The notes: generated by a model not told the origin, from the letters alone. A stretch of DNA of 9,073 nt from Gemmatimonadaceae bacterium (GCA_013820975.1 JACDHQ010000049.1:1-9073); one strand, 5' to 3'. Shown: positions 1-6,947, numbered from the stretch's first letter. Translations and numbers: made by a program.

Positions 1-794
1 ATCTGGTGGCGGTTGCCCACCACCATCGTCACGGCCATTGTCTCGCCAAGGGCGCGGCCGAGCCCGAGAATGACGCCCCCGAAGATGCCGACCTTCGCGT
101 AGGGCAGCACCGCACCGAAGATCATCTCCCACCGGGTTGCCCCGAGGGCGAGCGCCGCCTCGCGCTGCGATCGGGGGACCGCCAGCAGCACCTCGCGCGC
201 CACCGCCGTGATGTACGGAAGCACCATCACGGCAAGGATCAACCCGGCGGCCAGTACACTGCTGCCGTATGCCGGCCCCGAGAACAGGGCAAAGCGCCCG
301 AGCCCCAGCGTCGTCGCGAGAAACGGCATGACGTGCTCCCGCAGGACCGGCACGAGCACGAAGATGCCCCAGAGGCCATAGACCACGCTCGGGATCGCCG
401 CCAGCAGGTCCATCAGGAACGCGACCGGCGTCCGCATCCAGCCTGGCGCAAACTCGGCGATGAAGATCGATGCGCCAAGCGCCAGCGGCGTGGCGACCAG
501 CAGCGCGATGAGCGACGTGATGAGCGTCCCGGCAATCGCCGGCAGTGCCCCGAATTCAGCGTGCACCGGATCCCACACGCTCGACGTCACGAACCCGAAG
601 CCGAACTGCCGAAGCGCGGGCCACGCCGCAATGGCAATCTCGTAGGCGATCAGGATGAGGAGGAGCGGGATGCAGACCGCGAACGCGGTGATGACCCCGC
701 GGTACACGCGGTCACCGACGGCACCTCCCTCGATCGAGACTGGAATGCTGCCCGATGGACGCGCGGCCTCCCCAGGTCGCACATCTACACTCAC
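1..794 (-). CDS. pstC: Phosphate ABC transporter permease PstC (3' end cut by window edge)
   Basis: Inner-membrane permease subunit of the high-affinity PstSCAB phosphate importer, normally pairing with PstA. Reading the minus strand from a GTG at 794 gives 264 residues still open at base 1; PstC is usually about 300-320 residues, so the last helix is missing. Hydrophobic segments lie near residues 33-55, 83-114, 124-151, 178-204 and 235-260. The ABC-permease cytoplasmic loop is clear: EAA at 212-214, G218 and the trailing LP at 230-231. The PstC hallmark ALGETMAVTMVVGN is at 248-261. The first 30 or so residues are polar and cytoplasmic. The GTG start overlaps the pstS stop (GTGA), so translation is probably coupled to pstS; no strong separate ribosome binding site is seen. 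pstA, pstB and phoU would be expected beyond the left edge, but this is inference. Confidence 0.96.
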   Translation of the reverse strand, partial: MSVDVRPGEAARPSGSIPVSIEGGAVGDRVYRGVITAFAVCIPLLLILIAYEIAIAAWPALRQFGFGFVTSSVWDPVHAEFGALPAIAGTLITSLIALLVATPLALGASIFIAEFAPGWMRTPVAFLMDLLAAIPSVVYGLWGIFVLVPVLREHVMPFLATTLGLGRFALFSGPAYGSSVLAAGLILAVMVLPYITAVAREVLLAVPRSQREAALALGATRWEMIFGAVLPYAKVGIFGGVILGLGRALGETMAVTMVVGNRHQ

Positions 795-1873
795 GGCGCT
801 CGCGTGCCGGGCATCCCCTTCACCTCGCCAAGCAGCTGCTGCGCAAGGGCGGCCGGGAGCGGCGCGTAGTCGAGCGACTCCGCGCTCGTCTGGCCGGTGG
901 TGAGCGCCCACTGCAGGAACTCCGCAAGCTTCCGCCCCTTTACCGTATCACGCGGCTGCGCGTACACGAGCAGCCAGGTGAACGATGAAATGGGGTACGC
1001 ATCGGGCCCGTCGGCATCGACGATCGACACCCGATAGTCGGAGCCGGGCCCCATCTGGGACATCGCACCCTCGGCCGCCGCCGTGATCGATGCCGGACTG
1101 GGCGTGATGAACCGCCCTGCCTTGTTGCGCACCTGCGCCACCTGGAGCCTGTTCTGGTTCGCGTACGCCATTTCCACGTAGCCAATGGCGCCGGGCAACT
1201 GCTTCACCTGCGCCGACACACCCTCATTGCCCTTGGCGCCAAGACCCACTGGCCACCGGACCTCCTTGCCACGACCGGGCCCGGAGGCCCATGCCGGGCT
1301 GACCGTCGCGAGGTAGTCGGTGAAGATGTAGGTGGTGCCGCTGCCGTCAGAGCGATGGACCACCAGGATGTCCGTGGCAGGGATGCTGACGCCGGGGTTG
1401 AGCCCGACGATCCGGGCGTCATTCCACTTCGTGATCCTGCCGAGATAGATGTCGGCGATCGTTGCGCCGTCGAGCTTGATGGGCTGCGTCACCCCGGGAA
1501 GGTTGTACGCCATCACGTCCGCACCCAATACGGTCGGAACGTGCAGCACTGCGCCGCCCTTTGCGTTGGCCAGCTCGGCGTCGGTCATCGGACCATCCGA
1601 CGCGCCAAAATCGACCGTCTGCTCGCCGAGCTGCCGAATCCCGCCGCCGGAACCGATCGACTGATAGTTGATCCGGACGCCGGTCTGCGCCGCATAGTCG
1701 GAAAACCACCTGGAGTAGAGCGGATACGGAAACGTCGCGCCGGCACCCGTCAGGTCGACTGAGCCGCTCGAACGGGCCGCGCCAGAGTCGCCGGTCGATC
1801 CGGAGTCGCCACCACAGGCGGCAACGGCCCCAGCGAGGAGCAGGGCAAGAATCTTGTGCATCGGGGGGGTCAT
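791..1873 (-). CDS. pstS: Phosphate-binding lipoprotein PstS
   Basis: Extracytoplasmic phosphate receptor that delivers Pi to PstC/PstA. The 360-residue product starts with a lipoprotein signal: hydrophobic stretch 8-19 and lipobox V17-A-A-C20, so it should be lipid-anchored at Cys20. A Gly/Ser-rich spacer follows (21-38). Phosphate-site motifs of the family are intact: GAGATFPYPLY (43-53), the IGSGGG loop (73-78), DFGASDGPM (88-96) and HRSDGSGTT (173-181). ITKWND (147-152) is also typical of PstS. The ATG at 1873 is preferred because a GGGAG lies 5 bases upstream. An in-frame ATG at codon 5 (MHK...) would give a more standard signal peptide and is the alternative. First gene of the leftward pst operon, overlapping pstC by 4 bases. 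The upstream gap carries a candidate Pho box, consistent with phosphate control. Confidence 0.97.
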   Translation of the reverse strand: MTPPMHKILALLLAGAVAACGGDSGSTGDSGAARSSGSVDLTGAGATFPYPLYSRWFSDYAAQTGVRINYQSIGSGGGIRQLGEQTVDFGASDGPMTDAELANAKGGAVLHVPTVLGADVMAYNLPGVTQPIKLDGATIADIYLGRITKWNDARIVGLNPGVSIPATDILVVHRSDGSGTTYIFTDYLATVSPAWASGPGRGKEVRWPVGLGAKGNEGVSAQVKQLPGAIGYVEMAYANQNRLQVAQVRNKAGRFITPSPASITAAAEGAMSQMGPGSDYRVSIVDADGPDAYPISSFTWLLVYAQPRDTVKGRKLAEFLQWALTTGQTSAESLDYAPLPAALAQQLLGEVKGMPGTRAP

Positions 1874-1878
1874 GATCG

Positions 1879-1883
1879 CTCCC
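1879..1883 (-). promoter_or_regulatory. Ribosome binding site of pstS
   Basis: On the minus strand GGGAG sits 5 bases before the ATG at 1873. It is the clearest Shine-Dalgarno-like site in the window and supports that start over the in-frame ATG four codons later. It is also one arm of the small palindrome CTCCTGGGAG, which could affect access to the site. Confidence 0.6.
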
Positions 1884-1938
1884 AGGAGAGTCGCGGAAAG
1901 GTACTACGCGCAGAATCTCGATAGCCGTCGTATCGGAT

Positions 1939-1967
1939 TGTAACGGGGCGTGTAACGAAAATGTCAC
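1939..1967 (-). promoter_or_regulatory. Candidate Pho box (three hexamer repeats) between pstS and the porin gene
   Basis: On the + strand there are TGTAAC (1939-1944), TGTAAC (1951-1956) and TGTCAC (1962-1967), spaced 12 and 11 bases. On the minus strand, toward pstS, they read GTGACA-N5-GTTACA-N6-GTTACA. PhoB-family regulators bind direct repeats spaced 11 bases: the E. coli half-site core is TGTCA and the B. subtilis PhoP half-site resembles TTHACA, so the site fits the first on one strand and the second on the other. It lies about 65 bases upstream of the pstS ATG and about 80 upstream of the porin ATG and could serve both. These AT-containing hexamers stand out in GC-rich DNA. Which strand is the functional orientation is not decided by the sequence, and no strong -10 could be assigned. 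Confidence 0.7.
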
Positions 1968-1996
1968 GCCGGTGGCGGCTGTACCGTCTCGTCATC

Positions 1997-2002
1997 GTTA
2001 CA
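1997..2002 (+). promoter_or_regulatory. Lone GTTACA half-site upstream of the porin gene
   Basis: A single GTTACA reads toward the porin, 46 bases before its ATG, and is identical to the half-sites of the neighbouring cluster. Positions 11 bases either side do not carry a recognisable partner, so it may be an accessory or degenerate PhoB contact, or chance. Confidence 0.3.
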
Positions 2003-2048
2003 TTTTCCGGACTTCCCTCCCCGCCCGTGCTGCGCCGGATCTGCTGAC

Positions 2049-3164
2049 ATGACTTCCCGCCCGCTTAGCCGAAATCGAGCCCGCCATTTCCTGGCCTGCC
2101 TGGCGGTGCCGCTGGCCTCGCTACTGGTGCCCGCCAAGGCGCGGGCCCAGTCGGCGCCCCCAGACTCCCCGCCGACCACGGCCACGCCCGTCGTTTCGGG
2201 CACGATTCGGGGAAACTACCACTACCTGTTGGGTGGTCCCCGCGAGGACTTCAACCAGTTCGCGCTGGAACGGGTGTACGTCACCGTTCGCGGTCCGGTT
2301 GCGCCGCGCACGGCGTTCCGGGTGACCACCGACGTCTTCCAGGCCGGTGACGGCAACGGGTGGGCCGTGCGGATGAAGTACGCGTATCTCGACTACGCCC
2401 TCACGCGAGGTCGCTGGGCAACCAGACTGCGAGCCGGCATGCTCCAGACCGTGGCCATTGAGCACCAGGAAACCTACTGGCCGCGCTGGCTGGGTCCGGT
2501 CGCCATCGACCGGCACGGGTTCTTCCAGTCTGCCGATGCAGGCGTCGCGCTGTCGACCACGCTGCCGGCAACGATGGGCGACGTGTATGTCCACGCGGTG
2601 AATGGAACGGGATACACGCGCCGGGAGGTCGACCGGTTCAAGGACTTTGCGGCCCGCATGTCACTCACGCCGTTCGCACGGCGTGCCACCGGACTGCTCG
2701 CTTCCACTTCGCTGTCCGCATGGATCTACGAGGGGGCGACTGCAGGAACGCTGGGGGCGTTGCAGCGCGACCGATGGGGGTTGCACGGCGCCATCGACGG
2801 CACCCGCCTGACGCTCGCGGCAGATCACTCCCGGCGGACGGACGAAACTGAGAACCAGGCGATCGCCCCCGGCTCGATCGGGTTCGTCCGCTCGCAGGCA
2901 GCCGAGGTGACCTCCGCATTCGCGATCGTTCGCCCATTCGGCCGAGCGGCCGACCGGAGGAAGCCGCCATTCGGAATGGTCGGGCGCTACGATCGCGTCG
3001 ACCAGTCCGTCGCCACAGGCGACGAGTTTCACTACCTGCTCGGCGGGGCCATCTACGCGATCAACGCGCGCCTCGCCCTTTCCCTGAACTATCAGGAACA
3101 GCTTGGCGGGCTCCAGGCGGCGCCATTTCGCGGCATGTTCGCCAACGTCGTCCTGGATTTCTGA
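2049..3164 (+). CDS. Outer-membrane porin-like beta-barrel protein, possibly phosphate-selective (OprO/OprP-like)
   Basis: Probable outer-membrane channel; phosphate or polyphosphate entry is inferred mainly from its place divergent from pstS and sharing the candidate Pho box. The 371-residue product has a Sec signal peptide: basic start (R4, R8, R10, R12), hydrophobic core about 14-28, and an AKARA|Q site with likely cleavage after A33. After a Pro/Thr linker (36-48) the protein shows alternating strands rich in Tyr, Arg and small residues and ends in VVLDF with a terminal Phe, the usual outer-membrane insertion signal. ERVYVTVRG (74-82), a TTDVF segment (93-97) and MKYAYLDY (109-116) resemble the early strands of phosphate-selective porin O/P-type proteins. 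HYLLGG occurs twice (58-63 and 328-333), once near each end of the barrel. No good Shine-Dalgarno precedes the ATG. Barrel porin is fairly sure; substrate is not. Confidence 0.72.
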   Translation: MTSRPLSRNRARHFLACLAVPLASLLVPAKARAQSAPPDSPPTTATPVVSGTIRGNYHYLLGGPREDFNQFALERVYVTVRGPVAPRTAFRVTTDVFQAGDGNGWAVRMKYAYLDYALTRGRWATRLRAGMLQTVAIEHQETYWPRWLGPVAIDRHGFFQSADAGVALSTTLPATMGDVYVHAVNGTGYTRREVDRFKDFAARMSLTPFARRATGLLASTSLSAWIYEGATAGTLGALQRDRWGLHGAIDGTRLTLAADHSRRTDETENQAIAPGSIGFVRSQAAEVTSAFAIVRPFGRAADRRKPPFGMVGRYDRVDQSVATGDEFHYLLGGAIYAINARLALSLNYQEQLGGLQAAPFRGMFANVVLDF

Positions 3165-3165
3165 C

Positions 3166-3202
3166 GGGGGACCTCGGCACCGGGGGACCCGCCCGGCACC
3201 GG
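3166..3202 (+). repeat. Short GC-rich tandem repeat after the porin gene, possible stem
   Basis: Two imperfect copies of GGGGGACC-x-CGGCACCGG follow the porin stop directly (3166-3183 and 3182-3202, sharing two bases); x is T in the first copy and CGCC in the second. A CCGGG/CCCGG pairing can form inside it. There is no T-run, so an intrinsic terminator is not supported, although the site is placed where porin transcription might end. Confidence 0.4.
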
Positions 3203-3228
3203 AACGCCTGGCGAACCCGACGGCCTCC

Positions 3229-3245
3229 GTTACACGGTCGTAACA
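3229..3245 (+). promoter_or_regulatory. Candidate Pho box upstream of the receiver-domain gene
   Basis: GTTACA (3229-3234) and GTAACA (3240-3245) form a direct pair with exactly 11-base spacing, reading toward the receiver gene 42 bases downstream. The minus-strand reading is TGTTAC-N5-TGTAAC. The half-sites match those beside pstS in sequence, spacing and orientation relative to the gene. An overlapping inverted repeat, GTTAC-N6-GTAAC (3229-3244), is an alternative reading as a dimeric-regulator operator. Confidence 0.5.
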
Positions 3246-3287
3246 TGACCGTCGTGCGCGCGGCCGCGCCCTGCTGCACTTTAGGGT

Positions 3288-3701
3288 ATGCCCAACCGAA
3301 TGGTGCTACTCGTCACGGCGGATACGATGTTCGCCGCCCAGGTGACGGATGTGCTCACGCGGGCGCACTGCGCCGTGCTGATTGCCCGCGACATGCATGA
3401 TGCCATCGGTGCGGTCGACCGGCTCCGGCCCGACGTGCTGCTCCTCGATGACCGGAGCGGCGTGAAGCCCGCTTCGGGGGCGGGATTGCCGGAACTGGTG
3501 CGACGAACGACGCGAGTCGGCACCCGGGGCTTCATCATCCGCGCGGGCGACGGGGTGCCGATCGACACGCCCCGCCTTCCTGATGTCGCCGCATGGCCGG
3601 TCCTGAGCCGCAGCGCGATCGGCGCAGATGTAGCTGCAGCACTCGACCACGCCATGTCTCGTCCGGGCATCGGCGAATCGGCCGGCCTGGAGCTACGCTG
3701 A
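3288..3701 (+). CDS. Stand-alone degenerate response-regulator receiver-like protein
   Basis: Small 137-residue cytoplasmic protein that looks like a CheY-type receiver domain with no output domain. The first strand VLLVTAD (6-12) is followed by a helix, and DVLLLDD (49-55) matches strand 3, with D54 aligned to the phosphoacceptor aspartate. Other catalytic positions are eroded: the acidic pair after strand 1 is reduced to D12, and the late Lys-Pro motif is missing (PVLSRSAIG instead). It may therefore not be phosphorylated normally. The ATG at 3288 is the longest start; an ATG at codon 5 (3300) is possible, and no well-placed Shine-Dalgarno is seen. Its stop lies inside the end of phoR, tail-to-tail with a 9-base overlap, and a candidate Pho box lies upstream, hinting at a part in phosphate signalling. 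No specific family name can be given. Confidence 0.65.
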   Translation: MPNRMVLLVTADTMFAAQVTDVLTRAHCAVLIARDMHDAIGAVDRLRPDVLLLDDRSGVKPASGAGLPELVRRTTRVGTRGFIIRAGDGVPIDTPRLPDVAAWPVLSRSAIGADVAAALDHAMSRPGIGESAGLELR

Positions 3702-5393
3702 CGGAGCGGGGAACAGCACGCGGACCGACGTACCCGCACCCGGCGTGCTTTCGGCGGTGACTCGGCCGCCGTGGGCCTCGACGAGGTGTTTCACGATGGC
3801 GAGGCCGAGGCCCGTTCCGCCATCCGCCCGCGCCCGCGCGGGGTCCACCCGGTAGAACCGCTCGAAGATCCGGCTCAGGTGCTCCGACGACATCCCGATG
3901 CCGGTATCGGCGACGGTGATCTCCGTTTCATTGCCCTGGACCCGGGTGCGCACCGTGACGCTCCCTTCCTGAGTGTGCCGCACGGCGTTCTCGACGAGAT
4001 TCGTGACGACCTGGCGCAGTGCTGTCTGGTCCGCGTACACGGCGCTCGCCTCGAGGTCGAGCTCGAGCCTTACGCGCCGCAGCCTGGCGGGTGCCTGCAC
4101 GGTTGCAAACGCCTCGCGCGCGACGGCGGCGACGTCGGTCCATTCCGGCGCCGGCGCCCACCGTCCGCTTTCGATGCGGGAGAGGTCGAGCAGGTCGTCC
4201 ACGATCCGCTGCATGCGCGCCGCATGCAGCGCAATGGACTCGGCAAACTGGCGCTGGTCGCTCGCGGGGACGCCCGGCTCGAGCAGCGTCTCCGCGAATC
4301 CGCGCACGACGGTGAGCGGTGTCTTGAGTTCATGGGAGACATTCGCGACGAAGTCGCGCCGCACCAGCTCCAGCCGTCGGATGGCCGTCAGGTCGAACAG
4401 CGCCACCACGGCGCCACCAGCGGCGAGCGGGCGGGCGGTGACGGCGAGGGTGTGATCGAACACCTGGAGCTCCGTGGGCTCCGTCGCGCTGCCACCGAGC
4501 GCGCTGGCAATCGCTTCGCGAAGCGTGGCATTGCGCGGAAGCTGGTCGGACTCGAACGGAGGTTCCACCCGGATCCGGAGGAAGTGCCGGGCGCGATCGT
4601 TGAGGCGAACGACCGTGCCGCGCGCGCTCACGGAGAGCACGCCTTCATTCAGTGACTCCACCACCGCGGTCAGGCGGGCATCCTCCTCTCGCAGTGCCGT
4701 CAGGCGCCGCCCGAGCTGCTCTGCCATCTCGTGGAGGGCCAGCGACAGGTCGCCGATCTCACCCGGCGCCGCCAGAGCCGGCCGGTGCGAGAGCTCGCCG
4801 CCCGCGATCGCCGTCGCGATGTCGCGCAATTCGATGATCGGCCGTGACACCGACCGCGCAAAGAACCACGTGAGCACGATCGCCCCGAGAAACGCCAGCA
4901 GGGCGGCGCGCAGCACATCGCGCTCCGCGCCGTCGATGATCGCCGCCACGCGCTGCGTGCCGATCGCCACGCGGACCACGCCCTGCGGGTGCCGCACGGC
5001 GGCGTAGAGCTCCTCGTCGCCGGCGGACTGGCTGAGGCGAATGGATGTGCCCGACCCACTCGACAGGGCCCGGGTGAACTCCGGCCGGTCGCCGTAGTTC
5101 TCGAGGGCGCCAAGTGCGGACGGTCCGAACTCCGAGTCGCCGACGACGCGGCCCGCGGTGTCGATGAGCGTGACCCGGTATCCCAGCGCGGCCCCGGCAG
5201 CGTCGGCGACCGAATCCGGATCGGCCAGGACCGTCCAGCCGGTGCCGACGAGGCGTGCGGCCCGAATCAGCTCATCGCCTTCCTGCGCCGTGAGGCGCTC
5301 TCGCAGGCGCCCCCCGGCGACCGTGACGATTGCCAGAAGCAGCACCGCCACGACCGCGAGCGACCCGAGTAGCAATCGATGGGCGAGCCGCAC
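3693..5393 (-). CDS. phoR: Phosphate-regulon sensor histidine kinase PhoR
   Basis: Membrane histidine kinase that would phosphorylate the adjacent PhoB. The 566 residues give the full architecture: TM1 about 8-27; an extracytoplasmic region 28-160 with a PAS/Cache-like stretch (GYRVTLIDTAGRVVGD, 71-86); TM2 about 161-178; HAMP about 179-232; a PAS-like region about 240-337; HisKA with the H box NVSHELKTPL and phospho-site H354; then HATPase_c with N box N465/N469, G1 box DTGIG (496-500), F box FERF (510-513) and G2 box GTGLGL (526-531). All catalytic boxes look intact. The large outer loop resembles B. subtilis PhoR rather than E. coli PhoR, which has almost no periplasmic domain. The start is a GTG 3 bases after the phoB stop, with GGGGTGA just upstream as a plausible ribosome binding site. 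Last gene of udk-phoB-phoR; the phosphate role is inferred from neighbours. Confidence 0.92.
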   Translation of the reverse strand: MRLAHRLLLGSLAVVAVLLLAIVTVAGGRLRERLTAQEGDELIRAARLVGTGWTVLADPDSVADAAGAALGYRVTLIDTAGRVVGDSEFGPSALGALENYGDRPEFTRALSSGSGTSIRLSQSAGDEELYAAVRHPQGVVRVAIGTQRVAAIIDGAERDVLRAALLAFLGAIVLTWFFARSVSRPIIELRDIATAIAGGELSHRPALAAPGEIGDLSLALHEMAEQLGRRLTALREEDARLTAVVESLNEGVLSVSARGTVVRLNDRARHFLRIRVEPPFESDQLPRNATLREAIASALGGSATEPTELQVFDHTLAVTARPLAAGGAVVALFDLTAIRRLELVRRDFVANVSHELKTPLTVVRGFAETLLEPGVPASDQRQFAESIALHAARMQRIVDDLLDLSRIESGRWAPAPEWTDVAAVAREAFATVQAPARLRRVRLELDLEASAVYADQTALRQVVTNLVENAVRHTQEGSVTVRTRVQGNETEITVADTGIGMSSEHLSRIFERFYRVDPARARADGGTGLGLAIVKHLVEAHGGRVTAESTPGAGTSVRVLFPAPSA

Positions 5394-5396
5394 CGC

Positions 5397-6113
5397 TCAC
5401 CCCGGACGGGCGTTCCCGGCGCGGATCCGGTACCCGAAGCCGCGCACGGTCTCGATCACGTCTCCCGCCGGCCCGAGCTTGGCACGCAGCCGCTGAACGT
5501 GCATGTCGACCGTGCGCGTCTGGATGTCGGGCGCGGCCTCCCAGACGGTCTCCAGCAGGTGCCCGCGATCCTGGACACGGCCGCGGCGCTCGGCCAGCGT
5601 GATGAGCAACTTGTACTCCGTCGGCGTGAGGTCGATCTCGCGACCCTCGACGTGCACGCGGTGATCGGCACGGTCGATCTCGATCGCACCGACCTTCAGC
5701 ACGTCGACGCCGTCGCGCGCGACGGTCCCGACCCGCCGCAGGATCGCGCCGACGCGAAGCACGAGTTCCTGCGGCGCAAACGGCTTCGTGAGGTAGTCGT
5801 CGGCGCCGAGGGTCAATCCCTTGATGCGGTCCTGCTCCTCCCGCCGCGCCGTCAGCATCAGCACAGGGATGCGCTGCGTCGACTCCGCGCCGCGAAGGGC
5901 CTCGAGCACCTCGTAACCCGACAGCCCCGGCAGCATCAGGTCCAGCACGATCATGGCGGGACGCTCAACCTGGGCGGCAGCAAGGCCATCAGGGCCGTTG
6001 CCGGCCGTACTCACCCGGTACCCCGCGCGGGCCAGGTGGTAGGCGACGAGCGCGACGATGTCGCTCTCGTCATCCACGACGAGGATGCGGTCACCTGACG
6101 CCGCTGCCGTCAT
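5397..6113 (-). CDS. phoB: Phosphate-regulon response regulator PhoB (OmpR family)
   Basis: DNA-binding response regulator, the likely partner of PhoR and candidate regulator of the pst, porin and receiver promoters. The 238-residue protein has an intact receiver: acidic pair D14-D15, phosphoacceptor D58 in VLDLMLPG, T88 and K110 of TKPF. The C-terminal winged helix spans about 140-230, with LTPTEYKLL, the recognition-helix region TVDMHVQRLRAKLG and the wing VRGFGYRI. The ATG at 6113 is chosen because the receiver starts immediately after it and it overlaps the udk stop as ATGA; the frame stays open for 86 codons further upstream, but that part is only the antisense shift of udk. The ATGA overlap and the 3-base gap to phoR indicate a coupled operon. 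Distinguishing PhoB from other OmpR-type regulators rests mainly on the pst/porin/PhoR context. Confidence 0.93.
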   Translation of the reverse strand: MTAAASGDRILVVDDESDIVALVAYHLARAGYRVSTAGNGPDGLAAAQVERPAMIVLDLMLPGLSGYEVLEALRGAESTQRIPVLMLTARREEQDRIKGLTLGADDYLTKPFAPQELVLRVGAILRRVGTVARDGVDVLKVGAIEIDRADHRVHVEGREIDLTPTEYKLLITLAERRGRVQDRGHLLETVWEAAPDIQTRTVDMHVQRLRAKLGPAGDVIETVRGFGYRIRAGNARPG

Positions 6114-6736
6114 CCCTGCGCCTCGGCGAGACGGCGCTGCACTTTCGCCACGATCATCTCGATCGCCACCTGGTTCTTCCCGCCCCGCGGCACGATCACG
6201 TCGGCGTATCGCTTCGACGGCTCCACGAACTGCTGGTGCATCGGCTGCACCGTGGTGAGGTACTGGTCGATGATTTCCTCGAGGGGACGGCCACGCTTGT
6301 TCATGTCCCGCTTGATGCGCCGGATCAGGCGCACGTCCGCCTCGGCGTCCACGAAGATCTTCATGTCGCACAGTTCGCGCACCCGCTCGTTCACAAAGAG
6401 GAGGATCCCATCGACCACCACCACCCGGGCCGGCGGGACGCGAACGGCGTCGGGCCGGCGGGCGTGGGCGACGAAGTCGTAGACCGGCTTCGCGATTTCG
6501 CGCCCGGCGGCCAGCTCGGCGAGCTGCTCCACCAGCAGGTCCCAGTCGATGGCATCGGGGTGATCCCAGTTCATCCGCCGGCGCTCGTCCATCGGCCGGT
6601 CGGAGAAGTTGCGGTAATAGGCGTCCATGTCGATGAACGCCACCGACGCGGTCGGCAGTGCGGCGGCCAGGTTTCGGGCGAAGGTGGACTTGCCCGACCC
6701 CGTCCCGCCGACGATGCCCACGATCAGCGGCTTCAT
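6110..6736 (-). CDS. udk: Uridine/cytidine kinase
   Basis: Cytoplasmic enzyme phosphorylating uridine or cytidine to UMP or CMP in pyrimidine salvage. The 208 residues match the usual length of bacterial Udk (about 205-215). The P-loop GGTGSGKST is at 10-18. FIDMDAYYRNF follows, and DHPDAIDWDLL, KPVYDF and VVVDGILLF are the family's nucleoside- and Mg-binding regions. RRIKRDMNKRGR fits the Arg-rich lid. The ATG at 6736 is chosen because family homology starts at once (MKPLIVGIVGGTGSG). A TTG at 6784 would add 16 unconserved residues. Neither start has a strong Shine-Dalgarno. First gene of a leftward operon with phoB, overlapping by ATGA; its promoter must lie in 6737-6947 but I could not place it. 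Sitting ahead of phoB is unusual for udk and may reflect nucleoside salvage linked to the neighbouring nucleotidase. Confidence 0.94.
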   Translation of the reverse strand: MKPLIVGIVGGTGSGKSTFARNLAAALPTASVAFIDMDAYYRNFSDRPMDERRRMNWDHPDAIDWDLLVEQLAELAAGREIAKPVYDFVAHARRPDAVRVPPARVVVVDGILLFVNERVRELCDMKIFVDAEADVRLIRRIKRDMNKRGRPLEEIIDQYLTTVQPMHQQFVEPSKRYADVIVPRGGKNQVAIEMIVAKVQRRLAEAQG

Positions 6737-6935
6737 GGCGCCGGCGGCCGCACTGCGCAGAGGCGTCGCATCCTCACGCTGCAAGCTGGCGGTGCGCAGG
6801 CGCCCCCGGTACCGGGCGCGACGTCACGGGCATGTATCGAAGCGGGCATCATCGTGTGACGAAACGTGGCCCGGCTCGCCCGCCGGTGGAAGAGGCACCG
6901 TCCGGCATGGTCCCCGGCTGCTGGCCCCAACCTTT

Positions 6936-6947
6936 TATAGTTCACCG
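6936..6947 (+). promoter_or_regulatory. Candidate -10 element for a leaderless nucleotidase mRNA
   Basis: TATAGT (6936-6941), five of six matches to TATAAT, ends 6 bases before the ATG at 6948. A transcript starting the usual 6-7 bases after a -10 would begin at or beside the start codon. No Shine-Dalgarno sequence lies upstream, which agrees with leaderless initiation. No convincing -35 is visible 16-18 bases further upstream. It is one of very few AT-rich spots in the 211-base udk-nucleotidase gap, which otherwise holds nothing recognisable. Confidence 0.5.

Noticed and set aside
6..869. Long + strand open frame (287 codons) at the left edge
   Set aside because: It is antisense to pstC, whose minus-strand frame gives unmistakable PstC motifs. 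The + frame product is Arg/His/Pro-rich with no recognisable domain, as expected for a shadow frame in GC-rich DNA.
3203..3227. Possible terminator hairpin after the porin gene
   Set aside because: Only a 3-4 base stem (CGC-CTG-GCG) can form and there is no T-tract.
3771..4655. Plus-strand open frame (294 codons) inside phoR
   Set aside because: Antisense shadow of PhoR; every kinase box is on the minus strand and the + frame product shows no domain.
6114..6371. N-terminal extension of phoB upstream of its ATG
   Set aside because: The frame stays open, but this part overlaps udk in another frame and is Arg/Gly-rich. The receiver domain starts right after the ATG at 6113, which overlaps the udk stop.
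6823..6839. GTCACG and GTATCG 11 bases apart, read toward the nucleotidase
   Set aside because: Both halves deviate from GTNACA and the pair is over 100 bases from the start codon and its -10, so chance is the simpler explanation.
6855..6871. Possible Pho box between udk and the nucleotidase (TGTGAC, or GTCACA on the minus strand)
   Set aside because: Only one half-site is recognisable; the position 11 bases away (GTGGCC) does not match. It is also about 120 bases from the udk start.
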